In this document: one piece after another, positions 6,383-6,577 of the stretch
Numbering within the stretch: position 1 is the stretch's first letter
How the letters are laid out: each line of letters opens with the position of its first letter
Assembly: GCA_026706325.1 (NCBI GenBank)
Contig: JAPOYZ010000202.1
Coordinates: 1-6,577, forward strand
DNA from: Candidatus Aminicenantota bacterium
Lineage (GTDB): Bacteria > Acidobacteriota > UBA6911 > RPQK01 > JAJDTT01
Reading direction: 5' to 3'
Length of the DNA stretch: 6,577 bases
Translations under genes and position numbers: made by a program
Notes under the pieces: generated by a model
Database searches by the model: none
Seen by the model: only the letters and a program-made list of their open reading frames with translations
Told to the model about the DNA's origin: nothing

Positions 6383-6484
6383 ACTGCCGTGGCCCCTAGA
6401 CCCCCTATTGGCGACAGGAAAGTCGCCGCTCCTATTCGGCGGCAAGAAAGCCGCCGCTCCCGGCGACAGGAAAGTCGCCGCTCC
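6370..6484. repeat. Hairpin repeat array, copy 2, same orientation as copy 1
   Basis: This repeats the architecture of copy 1. A G-rich then C-rich lead-in comes first (GGGGG at 6377-6381 can pair with CCCCC at 6401-6405). Then follow units at 6409-6432 (arms GGCGAC and GTCGCC, loop AGGAAA), 6437-6460 (arms CGGCGGC and GCCGCCG, loop AAGAAA) and 6461-6484 (arms CGGCGAC and GTCGCCG, loop AGGAAA), each closed by CTCC. The order of variants and the four-base gap between units 1 and 2 match copy 1, so the two arrays share an origin. Units 2 and 3 are identical to those in copy 1. The array lies upstream of the gene starting at 6571. Confidence 0.9.
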
Positions 6485-6558
6485 AATCGAAATTCTGCGG
6501 TGGGGGTGTTACTCTCCGAATCACGTTTGGATACCCGGTTTTAGTGGGAAAGAGGCAC

Positions 6559-6577
6559 AGGGAGCGAGTTATGAAGC
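6559..6577 (+). CDS. Probable start of a gene running off the right edge, with its ribosome binding site
   Basis: AGGGAG at 6559-6564 lies 6 bases before an ATG at 6571-6573, an excellent Shine-Dalgarno arrangement. Only ATG AAG C is in the window (Met-Lys), so the product cannot be identified; a lysine at position 2 would suit a signal peptide but proves nothing. The interval 6485-6570 would be its leader, and I see no convincing promoter hexamers there. The coding part begins at 6571. Confidence 0.5.

Noticed and set aside
5620..6484. Reading the arrays as a CRISPR
   Set aside because: Units are adjacent or separated by four bases, there are no unique spacers of 25-40 bases, and no cas genes are near.
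6200..6544. Open frames on both strands through hairpin array 2 (Arg-Arg-Gln-Glu-Ser-Arg-Arg-Ser type peptides)
   Set aside because: The 24-base unit is a multiple of three and lacks stops, so frames stay open through any array; the peptides simply restate the repeat.

Overview
The window comes from a GC-rich bacterial chromosome. Gene content (Sec-exported proteins, a propeller-type putative carbohydrate-active protein, an M19 dipeptidase, a homocysteine S-methyltransferase) and two intergenic arrays of short GC-rich hairpins would fit an Acidobacteriota-like or similar environmental bacterium. That placement is an impression from gene families and repeat style, not a measured result.

Layout, left to right. 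A minus-strand gene enters at the left edge (1-117, 5' end only): it has a clear ribosome binding site and a signal peptide. Positions 118-766 hold no intact gene; this stretch contains its likely promoters, a short inverted repeat, and at about 633-755 a decayed fragment that resembles the C-terminal part of an IS4/IS701-type transposase. Next is a complete minus-strand homocysteine S-methyltransferase family gene (767-1774). It is divergent, across 126 bases, from an 866-residue exported or membrane-anchored protein (1901-4501). That protein appears to combine an N-terminal BNR/sialidase-like propeller, a GH32/GH43-like five-bladed propeller and a C-terminal beta-sandwich. A peptidase M19 (membrane dipeptidase) gene follows on the same strand after 63 bases (4565-5599).

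The right-hand part is repeat-rich. A hairpin array (5620-5730) sits between the 3' ends of the dipeptidase gene and a convergent small gene (5730-6080, minus) encoding a coiled-coil protein with a C-terminal membrane segment. A second copy of the array (6370-6484), preceded by a dense run of G-tracts (6302-6382), lies upstream of that small gene. At the right edge, 6571 is the probable start of another plus-strand gene with a strong ribosome binding site.

How the genes work together is only partly readable. The large propeller protein and the dipeptidase may be co-expressed, and both would suit a scavenging lifestyle (carbohydrate or glycoconjugate recognition, dipeptide hydrolysis). The methyltransferase belongs to methionine/one-carbon metabolism and has no visible partner here. 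I see no CRISPR, tRNA, rRNA or recognisable defence system. The features most worth a second look are the two covarying hairpin arrays, the double-propeller protein and the altered metal motif of the M19 enzyme.
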